From Synechococcus sp. UW140 (GTDB taxonomy: Bacteria; Cyanobacteriota; Cyanobacteriia; PCC-6307; Cyanobiaceae), in the NCBI GenBank assembly GCA_945860085.1, contig CAMAPJ010000001.1, positions 49,773-113,772 of the forward strand: a stretch of 64,000 nt of DNA, read 5' to 3'. The notes under the pieces are model-generated. The model saw only the letters and a program-made list of their open reading frames with translations. It was not told where the DNA came from and made no database searches. Below, one piece after another: positions 40,605-47,572 of the stretch (position 1 is the first letter of the stretch; every line of letters begins with the position of its first letter). A program made the translations under genes and the position numbers.

Positions 40605-41276
40605 TCAGCGACTCAAACGCTCCAGCACCCGCTTCACCTGGGTCGGACGCCACTCCCCTCCCCGAGGGGTGAGAACCCCACTGCCATTCAACGCATCTGC
40701 CACCTCTTGAAGCGTCGCCCCCTTTTCCCGTAGCGGAACCACCAGAGACGCGACCGCCTGGGCATTCCGCAGTGCCTCGCCTGCTCGCCGTGTGTTCTCG
40801 GTGTCTAGGTATCGCCTCGGACCGCCCAGCTTCACTCCCCGCTCCCTGGCCGCGGCCAAAGCCGCCTTTGTCCTCTGACCTATAAAGCGTTTTTCCTGCT
40901 CAGCCATGGCGGCATAGAGGTGGAGTTCAAAGCGGCTGGCCTGGGGCAATGACGCCACCCTGAACTCAACGGTCTTGTCTTCCAGCAGGTTGGCGATGAA
41001 GGCGACATTGCGAGATAGGCGGTCCAACTTGCTGACTAGAAGGATTGCCTTCGCCCTCCGGCAGTGCTCCAACGCCTCCCCAAGCACGGGACGGTGCTGC
41101 TCCCCCTTGCCCCCGCTGACAACCTCCGTGTAGGTACCGACGACCGTCGCAACGGGGCGCTGCGCCAAGAACAGGTCAATGTCTCGTTGTTGTGCCTCCA
41201 ATCCGAGACCGCTTCGCCCTTGTCCAGCGGTACTGACTCTCCGAAGAAGCACGAACCGCTCTTGCTCCTGTTCCAT
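40605..41276 (-). CDS. Small serine recombinase (resolvase/invertase family)
   Basis: 223 residues. The catalytic N-terminal domain has the active-site Ser in LLRRVSTAGQGRSGLGLEAQ, the Arg-rich motif LLVSKLDRLSRN and the helix E region AEQEKRFIGQRTKAALAAARERGVKLGG. A C-terminal helix-turn-helix follows (LREKGATLQEVADALNGSG-type with 'WRPTQVKRVLERL'). It lacks the long C-terminal domain of large serine integrases. Likely roles are resolution or inversion within the element; a second recombinase beside the tyrosine integrase is notable. Flanking inverted repeats are not evident. Confidence 0.93.
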   Translation of the reverse strand: MEQEQERFVLLRRVSTAGQGRSGLGLEAQQRDIDLFLAQRPVATVVGTYTEVVSGGKGEQHRPVLGEALEHCRRAKAILLVSKLDRLSRNVAFIANLLEDKTVEFRVASLPQASRFELHLYAAMAEQEKRFIGQRTKAALAAARERGVKLGGPRRYLDTENTRRAGEALRNAQAVASLVVPLREKGATLQEVADALNGSGVLTPRGGEWRPTQVKRVLERLSR

Positions 41277-41364
41277 AACGCCCTTTTTACTTTGAGCGAC
41301 GGTGGTTCCGTCTGTAAAAGGAAGCCTAAGCCAACGCCGCGTCCGTCACAGTGCTCCGCTCCTT

Positions 41365-41691
41365 TCACCCGCTTGACTCGGTCCAACCGGGAAACGGGCA
41401 CGGGAACTCGTAGCCGTATTCCAGGGCGTCGGCACAAACGACGTGGAACCACCCCGGTTGGTCCGGGGTCAGACCTAACCGTGCCCGTGCGGTCTCCACA
41501 TTGTCCGGCATCAGGTCCACGCCATAGATCATGTGGTTCATCACCCAGTACGGATCGTGGAACGGGGAAAGGTCTTCAAGCAAGGCAACCAGGAAGTTGC
41601 CGTCACCGCAGGAGTTATCGAGATAGTTGCTGTACGGGTCCTGCTTTGTCTCAAGCGGCAAGTTGGCAACCATCTGTCGGTACAGCGCCAT
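41365..41691 (-). CDS. Short SAM-dependent methyltransferase-like protein or fragment
   Basis: 108 residues. It carries the N6-adenine methyltransferase-like SAM motif (NYLDNSCGDGNFLVALL) and the acidic strand end IYGVDLMPDNVETARARL. There is no NPPY catalytic motif, and the chain stops soon after VCADALEY. It is therefore a truncated methyltransferase, or one of the short phage proteins that contain only the SAM-binding half. DNA modification cannot be assumed. It lies upstream of the serine recombinase with an 88-bp gap, and downstream of an iteron-like repeat region. Confidence 0.6.
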   Translation of the reverse strand: MALYRQMVANLPLETKQDPYSNYLDNSCGDGNFLVALLEDLSPFHDPYWVMNHMIYGVDLMPDNVETARARLGLTPDQPGWFHVVCADALEYGYEFPCPFPGWTESSG

Positions 41692-41703
41692 CGGCGTAAA
41701 TAC

Positions 41704-41799
41704 CTAGCCGGTCGCCTTCACACGGTCGTATCCTCGCTGCTGTTGCTTGCGGAGTTCTGCATCGATGCCGTCGTGTTGGTTTGGTTGGAAAGGTCCCAT
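41704..41799 (-). CDS. Possible 31-residue peptide gene
   Basis: An ATG-initiated frame (MGPFQPNQHDGIDAELRKQQ...) ends 12 bp before the methyltransferase-like gene start. The composition (Gln/Arg-rich helix) looks protein-like, but no ribosome-binding site is evident. It may be a leader or a remnant. Confidence 0.25.
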   Translation of the reverse strand: MGPFQPNQHDGIDAELRKQQQRGYDRVKATG

Positions 41800-41833
41800 A
41801 GTTTTGGCGGACGCCGCGAAGAGTTTTGGGGTA

Positions 41834-41975
41834 TTTACCGCCCCTTTACCTTTACCGGTAAAACCTAGTGATACCAAGGGAAGTCAAGGGGTAAAGCAAC
41901 GGTCAAGTAAACCCTTAAACGATCTTGTTTTTCTCCGGTTTGGCGGTTTGTTTGGGAAGGGGATAGGAAGGTAAA
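41834..41975. repeat. Clustered TTTACC/GGTAAA repeats (cluster A)
   Basis: TTTACC occurs at 41834, 41845 and 41851, GGTAAA at 41857, about 41889 and about 41970. The units at 41851-41862 form the palindrome TTTACCGGTAAA. The cluster lies in a 349-bp gap (41692-42040) between the methyltransferase-like gene and the DUF4041 gene, which otherwise holds no clear gene. A second cluster occurs at 43673-43769. Confidence 0.7.
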
Positions 41976-42040
41976 TGCTTCACTCCTCCTTCGCCGCCAG
42001 CTCCGGGACCGTAGGACATGTAGCGAGCTTCGTGGTCAAG

Positions 42041-43447
42041 TCATGCATCGTCCTTCTGTCCTGTCGTCTCCAAGTGCTTGCGCTTAGCCTGGCTCATCCG
42101 ATATTCCTTAGCATCAGCAAGGAGGGTTAGTCTTAGCTCTGAGTCAATACCTAACTTTGCTTTTACCTGATTCAGCTCCTGCCTGATCTCGTCAATGGAA
42201 ACGTGGAAGAATTCTTTGCGTTGATTCTCCAGATTCAGGCGCCGTACCTCGAAGTGCTTGTGCAAGGCGTTCTCCAAGCTTGGTGCGTCGCTGGTTCGGA
42301 TCATTGCGTGGACATCGAAGGGGAATGGAACCGATGCGTCTCCGAGTTCCTTCACACGATCCATTGGATCCAGTCTGCGAGTCATGCCGATCTTGTATAC
42401 GTTTTCGCCAAAGCTTCCGACGTTGCTGATGATGTAGACATGTCCAGTTTTCGTCAGCATTGCCTGGCTGATGGCCCGCTTCTTTTCCTCGGCCTCCGCA
42501 ATGCGCTGTTGAAGCTCCTCAATCTTGGCGTTGAGCTTAGCCTTATCTTTCTCACTAGCGGACTCGACTTCTAGCTGAGCCTTCTGGAGTAGCTCCTGAT
42601 ATTTGGTCTCTTCTTTTTCGGCTTGTAGCTGTGCCTTCTCGGCTTCTCTTGCAGCCTTTTCCTCCTCTCGCATCTGCTCACGGATCCTGGATTGCTCCTC
42701 CTTCTCCCTTTGCTTGGCTTCCTCCCACTCGTAGACCAGCTGCAGCTCTTGTAATCGAAGGTTCAGATATCCAGGGTTCAGCTCACAGAAGTCGTATTTT
42801 TGGGTAATTGCGTTAATCGCTTCAAAAGCTGCACGGATTCGCTTTTCCATGGCATCTACATTCCTATAGCTGACTCGTGCAATAAAAGAATCACTTTCGC
42901 CATTGAAGGCACGGAGCATCAGCTTCAGAGTTTTCTTCTGTGCTGCTCGCCCTTGAGAAGCTGAACCATTAAAGGTTAACGATTGTGTTGAATAAGCTGC
43001 TGCGACAAGGTTGGTTGTTGTCCCATCCACTCTCAGCATCTCTTTCTGCTTCTCCCTTACACTTGTCAGCTCTTGCCCATACCTATCCACACTTTCGAAC
43101 TCATAACGCGGCTCGTAGTAGCCGATCTCTGCTAAGAAGGCTGCATCGCTAGCCAGTTCCAGTTCTTCTTTGATACGAGCGAGTCCTTGCTCTGCAGCGT
43201 TGATCTCTTCTTGGACCTGAGTACCATGGTCCAGCAGATTCTGAAGGCGTATCTCTCCAAGTTGGACATGCCGGTCGATGTCAATGGCCGGCTTGTATCG
43301 CCAGGCATAATCTTCGATCTTCGCTTTAGCTGCTTCGTATCGCTGGGCAAAGTCCTTGAGATTGGCCTGGGCGGCCTTTAGGGAGCGCGACTGGGAGAAG
43401 CCCCAGTAGATGCCAGCTGCAGCTGCAGCCAAAAGTATCCAGATCAC
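42041..43447 (-). CDS. Membrane-anchored DUF4041/GIY-YIG (T5orf172-like) protein
   Basis: 468 residues. A single N-terminal hydrophobic segment (MIWILLAAAAAGIYWGF) suggests a membrane anchor. A DUF4041-type region follows (about 130-240; SYRNVDAMEKRIRAAFEAIN), then a charged Glu/Lys coiled coil (about 240-330). The C-terminal GIY-YIG nuclease domain starts GHVYIISN and has VYKIGMTRRLDPMDRVKEL and the catalytic-like Glu in SLENALHKHF. Such proteins occur in phages and mobile islands, sometimes in defence neighbourhoods, but a specific function is not established. The anchor is unusual. It follows the TTTACC repeat cluster B region on its upstream side. Confidence 0.85.
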   Translation of the reverse strand: MIWILLAAAAAGIYWGFSQSRSLKAAQANLKDFAQRYEAAKAKIEDYAWRYKPAIDIDRHVQLGEIRLQNLLDHGTQVQEEINAAEQGLARIKEELELASDAAFLAEIGYYEPRYEFESVDRYGQELTSVREKQKEMLRVDGTTTNLVAAAYSTQSLTFNGSASQGRAAQKKTLKLMLRAFNGESDSFIARVSYRNVDAMEKRIRAAFEAINAITQKYDFCELNPGYLNLRLQELQLVYEWEEAKQREKEEQSRIREQMREEEKAAREAEKAQLQAEKEETKYQELLQKAQLEVESASEKDKAKLNAKIEELQQRIAEAEEKKRAISQAMLTKTGHVYIISNVGSFGENVYKIGMTRRLDPMDRVKELGDASVPFPFDVHAMIRTSDAPSLENALHKHFEVRRLNLENQRKEFFHVSIDEIRQELNQVKAKLGIDSELRLTLLADAKEYRMSQAKRKHLETTGQKDDA

Positions 43448-43772
43448 CAGCTGTTAGTCGTGGATGCCTACAACTATCCCAAACCAGGAGACCAAGGGCT
43501 ATTTGCCTGGCTTTCTGTTACGGGCAACCGAGTCACGCTCGACCCGCATCCGCCGCTGGAGGACACAGGGCCTCACCTGGCGCTCCATCTCCTCCCTCCT
43601 CAACTGCTCACCCTCCACAGCCCGCAGGTTGGCCACCCCCTAACTCTGTCGCCTTAGGCAAAAAACTTGGACTTTACCGTTGCCTTTACCGTTGCCTTGA
43701 CCAGCAAACCCCCTGCAGCGCAGTAGTAGTCAGGGGTAAAGGCTACAGGTAAAGACCCTTGACTTTACCGTT
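43448..43772. other. Intergenic region, mostly repeats, upstream of the DUF4041 gene
   Basis: Short reading frames occur on both strands, none convincing. The last 100 bp carry repeat cluster B. This interval is the likely promoter region for the minus-strand DUF4041 gene. Confidence 0.5.
43673..43769. repeat. Clustered TTTACC/GGTAAA repeats (cluster B)
   Basis: TTTACC occurs at 43673, 43685 and 43764, and GGTAAA at 43735 and 43748. The stretch AGTCAGGGGTAAAGGC resembles AGTCAAGGGGTAAAGC in cluster A, so the two regions share more than the hexamer. The pattern could be iterons or binding sites for an element-encoded regulator. Confidence 0.7.
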
Positions 43773-44492
43773 TCACGCCGCTGCCTGGTCTTCTAACCGT
43801 TCCACTCGGTACTGACCCTTGGCCACTCGCACCACAAGAAAACCGTGTTTCTCAGTCCGGTCGTCCCAGCCGGTAATGCTTGCACTCTTCATTCCAAGCC
43901 CCTCGGCCAGAATCTTCCCGGTCAGCAGGTAGCCCTTGTCTGCGGCCTTGCTCAAGAAGTCGTGAGCGGCCAGAACGTCACGCGGTATCGCTTGCTTTAC
44001 GGCCTCCCCTACTCGCTTCGCCAACTTCTCGACCAGTTCGTCGCAAAGCAGCTGCAGGTCTTTTGCTGAGGTCTGCAGGCCCCTCACCACCAGTTCTGTG
44101 GTGCTGTTCTCGGCCTTGACGTCAATGGGTTCGAGCGGCAGCGGTTCAAAGGCGTTCTCGTCCTCCCTCGTGCTTCCCCCCTCCTTGTAGGCGCTTTCTT
44201 GGTGGCGAAGGTGGTTGACGACCTCTGTGAGGTTGCAGGAGCGGGTTGCCCAGTAGTGGACGCAGTCGAGCAGGTGGACGTCCTGGGCGGAGTAGTAGAC
44301 ACGTTGGCCGACACGCTCAAGGGTCACCCAGCCGTTTTCGACCAGGGCGTCGCGTCGTTTGGTTGTGCCGTAGCGAGCAAGCAAGAAGGAGGCGTCACTG
44401 ATGGCGCAGACCGATATCGCTGATCGGTCCGAAGCCAAGGGCCTCACCCCTTCTGCCAGCCCTTGAAGTCCAAAAGTCCTGCAAAAGTCCAA
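43773..44492 (-). CDS. Element-encoded protein with an N-terminal winged-helix-like region
   Basis: 239 residues. The N-terminal half has FLLARYGTTKRRDALVENGW and VTLERVGQRVYYSAQDVHLL, which looks like a MerR/winged-helix DNA-binding module, followed by CNLTEVVNHLRHQ. The middle is acidic, and the C-terminal half has helices and a KHGFLVVRVAKGQYRVERL strand pair resembling another small domain. It is the last gene of the element before the putative right attachment site. It may regulate the element and bind the repeats adjoining its 3' end, as inference. Confidence 0.6.
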   Translation of the reverse strand: MDFCRTFGLQGLAEGVRPLASDRSAISVCAISDASFLLARYGTTKRRDALVENGWVTLERVGQRVYYSAQDVHLLDCVHYWATRSCNLTEVVNHLRHQESAYKEGGSTREDENAFEPLPLEPIDVKAENSTTELVVRGLQTSAKDLQLLCDELVEKLAKRVGEAVKQAIPRDVLAAHDFLSKAADKGYLLTGKILAEGLGMKSASITGWDDRTEKHGFLVVRVAKGQYRVERLEDQAAA

Positions 44493-44535
44493 TGCCGCTT
44501 AAAGGCCAAGAATACAGTAAGGACATGATTGTATA

Positions 44536-44557
44536 GAGTATTTGTTTAACGTTTGAG
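44536..44557 (+). repeat. Putative right attachment site (attR), remnant of a ychF 3' end
   Basis: The 22 bp read GAG TAT TTG TTT AAC GTT TGA G in the frame of ychF, i.e. E-Y-L-F-N-V-stop, against E-F-L-F-N-V-stop at the ychF end. Three of the four mismatches are synonymous or stop-to-stop changes. It stands 44 bp beyond the start of the last element gene. Confidence 0.65.
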
Positions 44558-44722
44558 GCCGCTGGCTCCCGACTGACAACTCAGCCATTGATCTCGATTC
44601 TCCTGTTCCCATGCCTAGGGAATGACAGGGAAGGGCCTCTAATTTCTCTCTCCCTGGGGGGTCGACCTGCTCGGGGTTTGTGACTTGACTAGGATTATTT
44701 GGTTATCAATTATCAGAAAGTC

Positions 44723-45397
44723 ATGGGCTCGCCCATTTGCTTGATTGTCGGCTATGGTCCTGGCGTTGGCCATGGGATTGCCCAAGCCTTCGCGGCGGAA
44801 GGATTTCAGCTGGCCCTGCTATCGCGCCATCCAGGCAATCATCGCGAGCTTCTCGATGGACTGGTGGCGGAGGGAGTTGCAGCGCAAGCCTTTGCTGCCG
44901 ATGCCAGCCAGCCTGCATCGATCGAGGCAGCCATTGCGATGGTGTCATCCAACTTGGGCGAGCCCGAGGTCTTGATTTATAACGCCTCTGCATTTCGACC
45001 AGGGCCCGCAGGAAGCCTGACCAGTGCGGAGGTCCTCTCAGACCTTAATGTGATCGTTGGCGGTGCCTTAACGTCGGCAAATGCGGTGATCCCTGGGATG
45101 AAGCAGCGGGGTCATGGAACAATCATGTTTACTGGTAGCAGCTGGGGAGAAGTACCTAATCCTGCCTTCGCTTCCACCTCTATCGGCAAAGCCGCCTTGC
45201 ACCATCTGGCACGCATGTTCGCCTTGGATTTACAAGGCAGCGGCGTGCATTCTGTCTTGTTCATCATCAAGGGCCTGGTCCACTCCGAGACAACCGAAAA
45301 TCCCAAGCGGATTGGCGAAGCCTTCCTAAAGGCCTATCGGCTACCAATCTCGCCTGAGCCAACAGAGATCGTGTTTGAAACCCAACCCGAACCCTGA
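44723..45397 (+). CDS. Short-chain dehydrogenase-like protein, atypical active site
   Basis: About 224 residues. The Rossmann motif is unusual (VGYGPGVGHGIAQAFA), with EGFQLALLSRHPGN and IYNASAFRPGP corresponding to the NNAG region. The catalytic Ser is probably in MFTGSSWGE. The YxxxK motif is altered to T-S-I-G-K (ASTSIGKAALHHL), so the tyrosine is missing while Lys is kept. Activity may be lost or changed. ATG 44723 is preferred to the TTG 44699. It is the first gene after the element and is not part of it by the repeat boundary. Confidence 0.75.
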   Translation: MGSPICLIVGYGPGVGHGIAQAFAAEGFQLALLSRHPGNHRELLDGLVAEGVAAQAFAADASQPASIEAAIAMVSSNLGEPEVLIYNASAFRPGPAGSLTSAEVLSDLNVIVGGALTSANAVIPGMKQRGHGTIMFTGSSWGEVPNPAFASTSIGKAALHHLARMFALDLQGSGVHSVLFIIKGLVHSETTENPKRIGEAFLKAYRLPISPEPTEIVFETQPEP

Positions 45398-45492
45398 GGC
45401 TCTTGCTGTGTTAGCTCGGTCAAGCTGCTAATCGAAAAGCTGATGTCCATGGCCTCATCAGGGAGGCCTTGCTGGATAATCGATCCCTGGAG

Positions 45493-46071
45493 TTACTGAG
45501 CCAAGCTGACCCGCTTGCGCAAGCGCCTAGACCAGGCCAATGCCGAGATGGCACCGAAAACAGGCAAGGGGCCTGGAACATCAGACGATTGCAGGGCGCT
45601 CGCATAGGTCCCGTCAGAAATCCCTACTGTGTCAAAGCTAGTAACGCGGAAGTCCGTTTGGGCCGGATCAGCGACTGGGATCCCGGTTGTCGGGACCAGT
45701 GTGCCGCCGATTCGGGCACCATCAATCCCTGTGGGCTTGGCGAACATTGACGAGACTAAACCGCCTGGTTCATTGAGGTCCAGGGTTGCCAGGGTTCCCG
45801 TCGGAGTGAAGGTGGCATTGATGACCGTGAAGGGGCCAAAATCAGACCAATTGCGAGCTGTCCATACTGACGACGAACGGCTCTCCCACTGCAGATCCTT
45901 GTAGGAGACAGCAGAACCCGCTTGAGGATTGAGTGCTGAGATATTGAATTCCCAGCTATCGGTTCTCGGAAATGCTGTGAAAATATTCGAGAAATCAATC
46001 AGAAAGTTCTGACCTAGCTTCACTTCTCCAAAACTAGATCCAGGTGGATCGACTTTGTGGCCCCAAGCCAA
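45493..46071 (-). CDS. 5'-truncated protein with PEP-CTERM-like VPGPLP tail
   Basis: About 192 residues from a TTG. The frame has a stop 12-15 bp upstream and no signal peptide, so the N-terminal part appears lost. The body is beta-rich, and the C-terminus has DVPGPLPVFGAISALAWSRRLRKR, a sorting-type signal (VPGPLP, hydrophobic span, basic cluster) like those of the two proteins at 54485 and 55693. Such tails are thought to be processed by an exosortase-type enzyme, none of which is in the window. The body does not obviously match the other two, so it is a separate family member or a pseudogene. Confidence 0.55.
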   Translation of the reverse strand: MAWGHKVDPPGSSFGEVKLGQNFLIDFSNIFTAFPRTDSWEFNISALNPQAGSAVSYKDLQWESRSSSVWTARNWSDFGPFTVINATFTPTGTLATLDLNEPGGLVSSMFAKPTGIDGARIGGTLVPTTGIPVADPAQTDFRVTSFDTVGISDGTYASALQSSDVPGPLPVFGAISALAWSRRLRKRVSLAQ

Positions 46072-46087
46072 GGTCCTGGGAGATCAG

Positions 46088-46339
46088 GTGATCCTGGTGA
46101 TGATTCATCTCGAGAACGCCCAACTCAATCAGGCCCGGATCGCCGAACGGATCGCCGAGGGCGGCCAGCTTACACGCCATCTAAACCGTCTTCCTGCCTG
46201 GGCCGATGCCCTACTCGATGGAGCCCGAGTGGATTTCAGGCGATTGAAATTAATAGGCGAGTCTGCTGATTCGGTTCGACCCCAGGGTCAAGGGCGGCCC
46301 CTGATCGAAAAGATCTGTGCGTCTTGCCGCCCCGGCTGA
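46088..46339 (+). pseudogene. Remnant resembling a zeta-toxin-like ATPase
   Basis: The frame encodes VILVMIHLENAQLNQARIAERIAEGG, then a diverged stretch (LNRLPAWADALLDGARVDF). The first part resembles the 'RVA-x-RV-x-x-GGH' segment of zeta-toxin/AAA-type kinases, but no P-loop and no full domain remain. It overlaps the truncated secreted-protein gene at its 5' side region. Degraded remnant is the best reading, with low certainty. Confidence 0.3.
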
Positions 46340-46364
46340 GCCTGAAACCCTTACTCCTGGAATT

Positions 46365-47114
46365 TCAGCGCCTTGATCTCGCGGCGGCCAGGGCCAAACC
46401 ACCAAGACCGGCCAGCCCCACCGCCCCGGCAGCGATGATGCCAAACGCCGCCAGGTTGATCAAACCGATCGTGGCCTGAATCTCAGCGCGATCGTTTACA
46501 TGGGGGAAGGGCGATTGGGGCGCCGGCAGGTCTAGGAAGGCGCAAAGGGGATCCCAGCCTTGGTCGACGCTGTAAACCAGCAGGCGCTCAGGCGGCACAG
46601 CGGCTTTCACCTCTTCAATGTGCTCGTGATAGCGGGCGATGGCGGCCTGGCGATTGACCATCGTGCCGCGGTGGGCCCGTTGCCAGACCAGCTGGTGGGT
46701 CATGTCGCCGAGGGCGCGGGCGAAGGGGCTGACGGCGGCGAGCAGCTGGAACTGCCACATCCGTTCGGTGAAATAGATGGTCTCAAGGGTGCTCTCGTAC
46801 CAGGCGTCAGCACCACCGGGATGCAGGGTGAGGATCACTTTGGCCTCGGGATTGGCCGCAACCAGCTCCCTCCAGACACAGCTGGCCGGATTGTCCACCG
46901 CCGCCGCGTAGCCCGCGAACACCTCGTCCCAGGGGTGCTGCTGGCCCGGTTGGCCGGCGGCCACCCGGCGCCAGAAGGCCAGATGGTGGCGATTGGCCCG
47001 GTTACGCAGCACCTCCACCATGTGGTAACTGGGCAGGCCCAAGCTGTTAAGAGCCGTGTAGAGGGACAGGGTGCCCGTGCGGCCAAAGCCAGCGCCGATC
47101 AGTTGCAAGGCCAT
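46365..47114 (-). CDS. Sulfotransferase-family protein with C-terminal membrane helix
   Basis: About 249 residues. The N-terminus (ALQLIGAGFGRTGTLSLYTALNSLG) is the PAPS-binding P-loop-like motif of Sulfotransfer_4 proteins, with YHMVEVLRN and VILTLHPGGADAWYESTLET following, the latter near the usual R-x-P-x-x-x-W-x-x-S segment. The last 35 residues are a Gly/Ala-rich hydrophobic helix ending AAARSRR, a membrane tail. The substrate is unknown. ATG 47114 is preferred, as the 22 upstream residues lack homology. Confidence 0.8.
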   Translation of the reverse strand: MALQLIGAGFGRTGTLSLYTALNSLGLPSYHMVEVLRNRANRHHLAFWRRVAAGQPGQQHPWDEVFAGYAAAVDNPASCVWRELVAANPEAKVILTLHPGGADAWYESTLETIYFTERMWQFQLLAAVSPFARALGDMTHQLVWQRAHRGTMVNRQAAIARYHEHIEEVKAAVPPERLLVYSVDQGWDPLCAFLDLPAPQSPFPHVNDRAEIQATIGLINLAAFGIIAAGAVGLAGLGGLALAAARSRR

Positions 47115-47249
47115 CGCCCGATTCCCCTGGCTCGGCAAGCGGCCACAACTTTGAGGATGCTGCCGCAAGCACCCCGGCAACGGCGGGCTCCATGGGCAGC
47201 CCCGGGCCGATCGGTCAGACTGGGGTCAGGCGTTTTGAGGTTGCCCGTG

Positions 47250-47570
47250 ATGAGCCAGGAGCGAGACGTCGTCCAGTCCCCTGCCGAGACCAGCGGTGAT
47301 GGAGTCCAAGAGCTGGGCCTCCATCCCCACGATTTCGACGTGCAGAAGCAGATCCACCAGCAAATCCGCAACGATCCCGATTACGACGACTGGGAGTACG
47401 GCACCGAACCCCTGCCCCATGAGGCCTGGGTAGTGCGCTCGGAGCGGGCTGCTTCCGAGGCTGACGCCCAGGCCGATCCCCAGGCCGTTCCCCAGGCAAG
47501 TGAACCGCAAACCGGCTCAGTCCCAGGTGCAACCCCAGTTGTGGCATGGGAAGACAACAGCCCTGCCTGA
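47250..47570 (+). CDS. Hypothetical acidic protein
   Basis: About 106 residues. The central piece LHPHDFDVQKQIHQQIRNDPDYDDWEYGTEPLPHEAWVV looks folded, and the C-terminus is Ala/Gln/Pro-rich. There is no signal peptide or membrane segment. It is convergent with the MFS gene and starts just after the divergent sulfotransferase gene. I do not recognise the family. A GTG at 47247 is an alternative start. Confidence 0.5.
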   Translation: MSQERDVVQSPAETSGDGVQELGLHPHDFDVQKQIHQQIRNDPDYDDWEYGTEPLPHEAWVVRSERAASEADAQADPQAVPQASEPQTGSVPGATPVVAWEDNSPA

Positions 47571-47572
47571 GC

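Larger units (their letters stand above)
37220..44557 (+). mobile_element. Putative integrative element (about 7.3 kb) inserted in the 3' end of ychF
   Basis: The element is delimited by imperfect direct repeats that both resemble the ychF 3' end. It contains a tyrosine integrase at its left edge reading inward, a serine recombinase, a phage-like methyltransferase fragment, a DUF4041/GIY-YIG protein, a DNA-binding-like protein and unrecognised genes, all but the integrase on the minus strand. It looks AT-richer than flanking DNA and I see no HIP1 octamer in it. I recognise no capsid, packaging, conjugation or replication genes, so it is a small island or satellite-like element rather than a full prophage. 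Confidence 0.7.
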
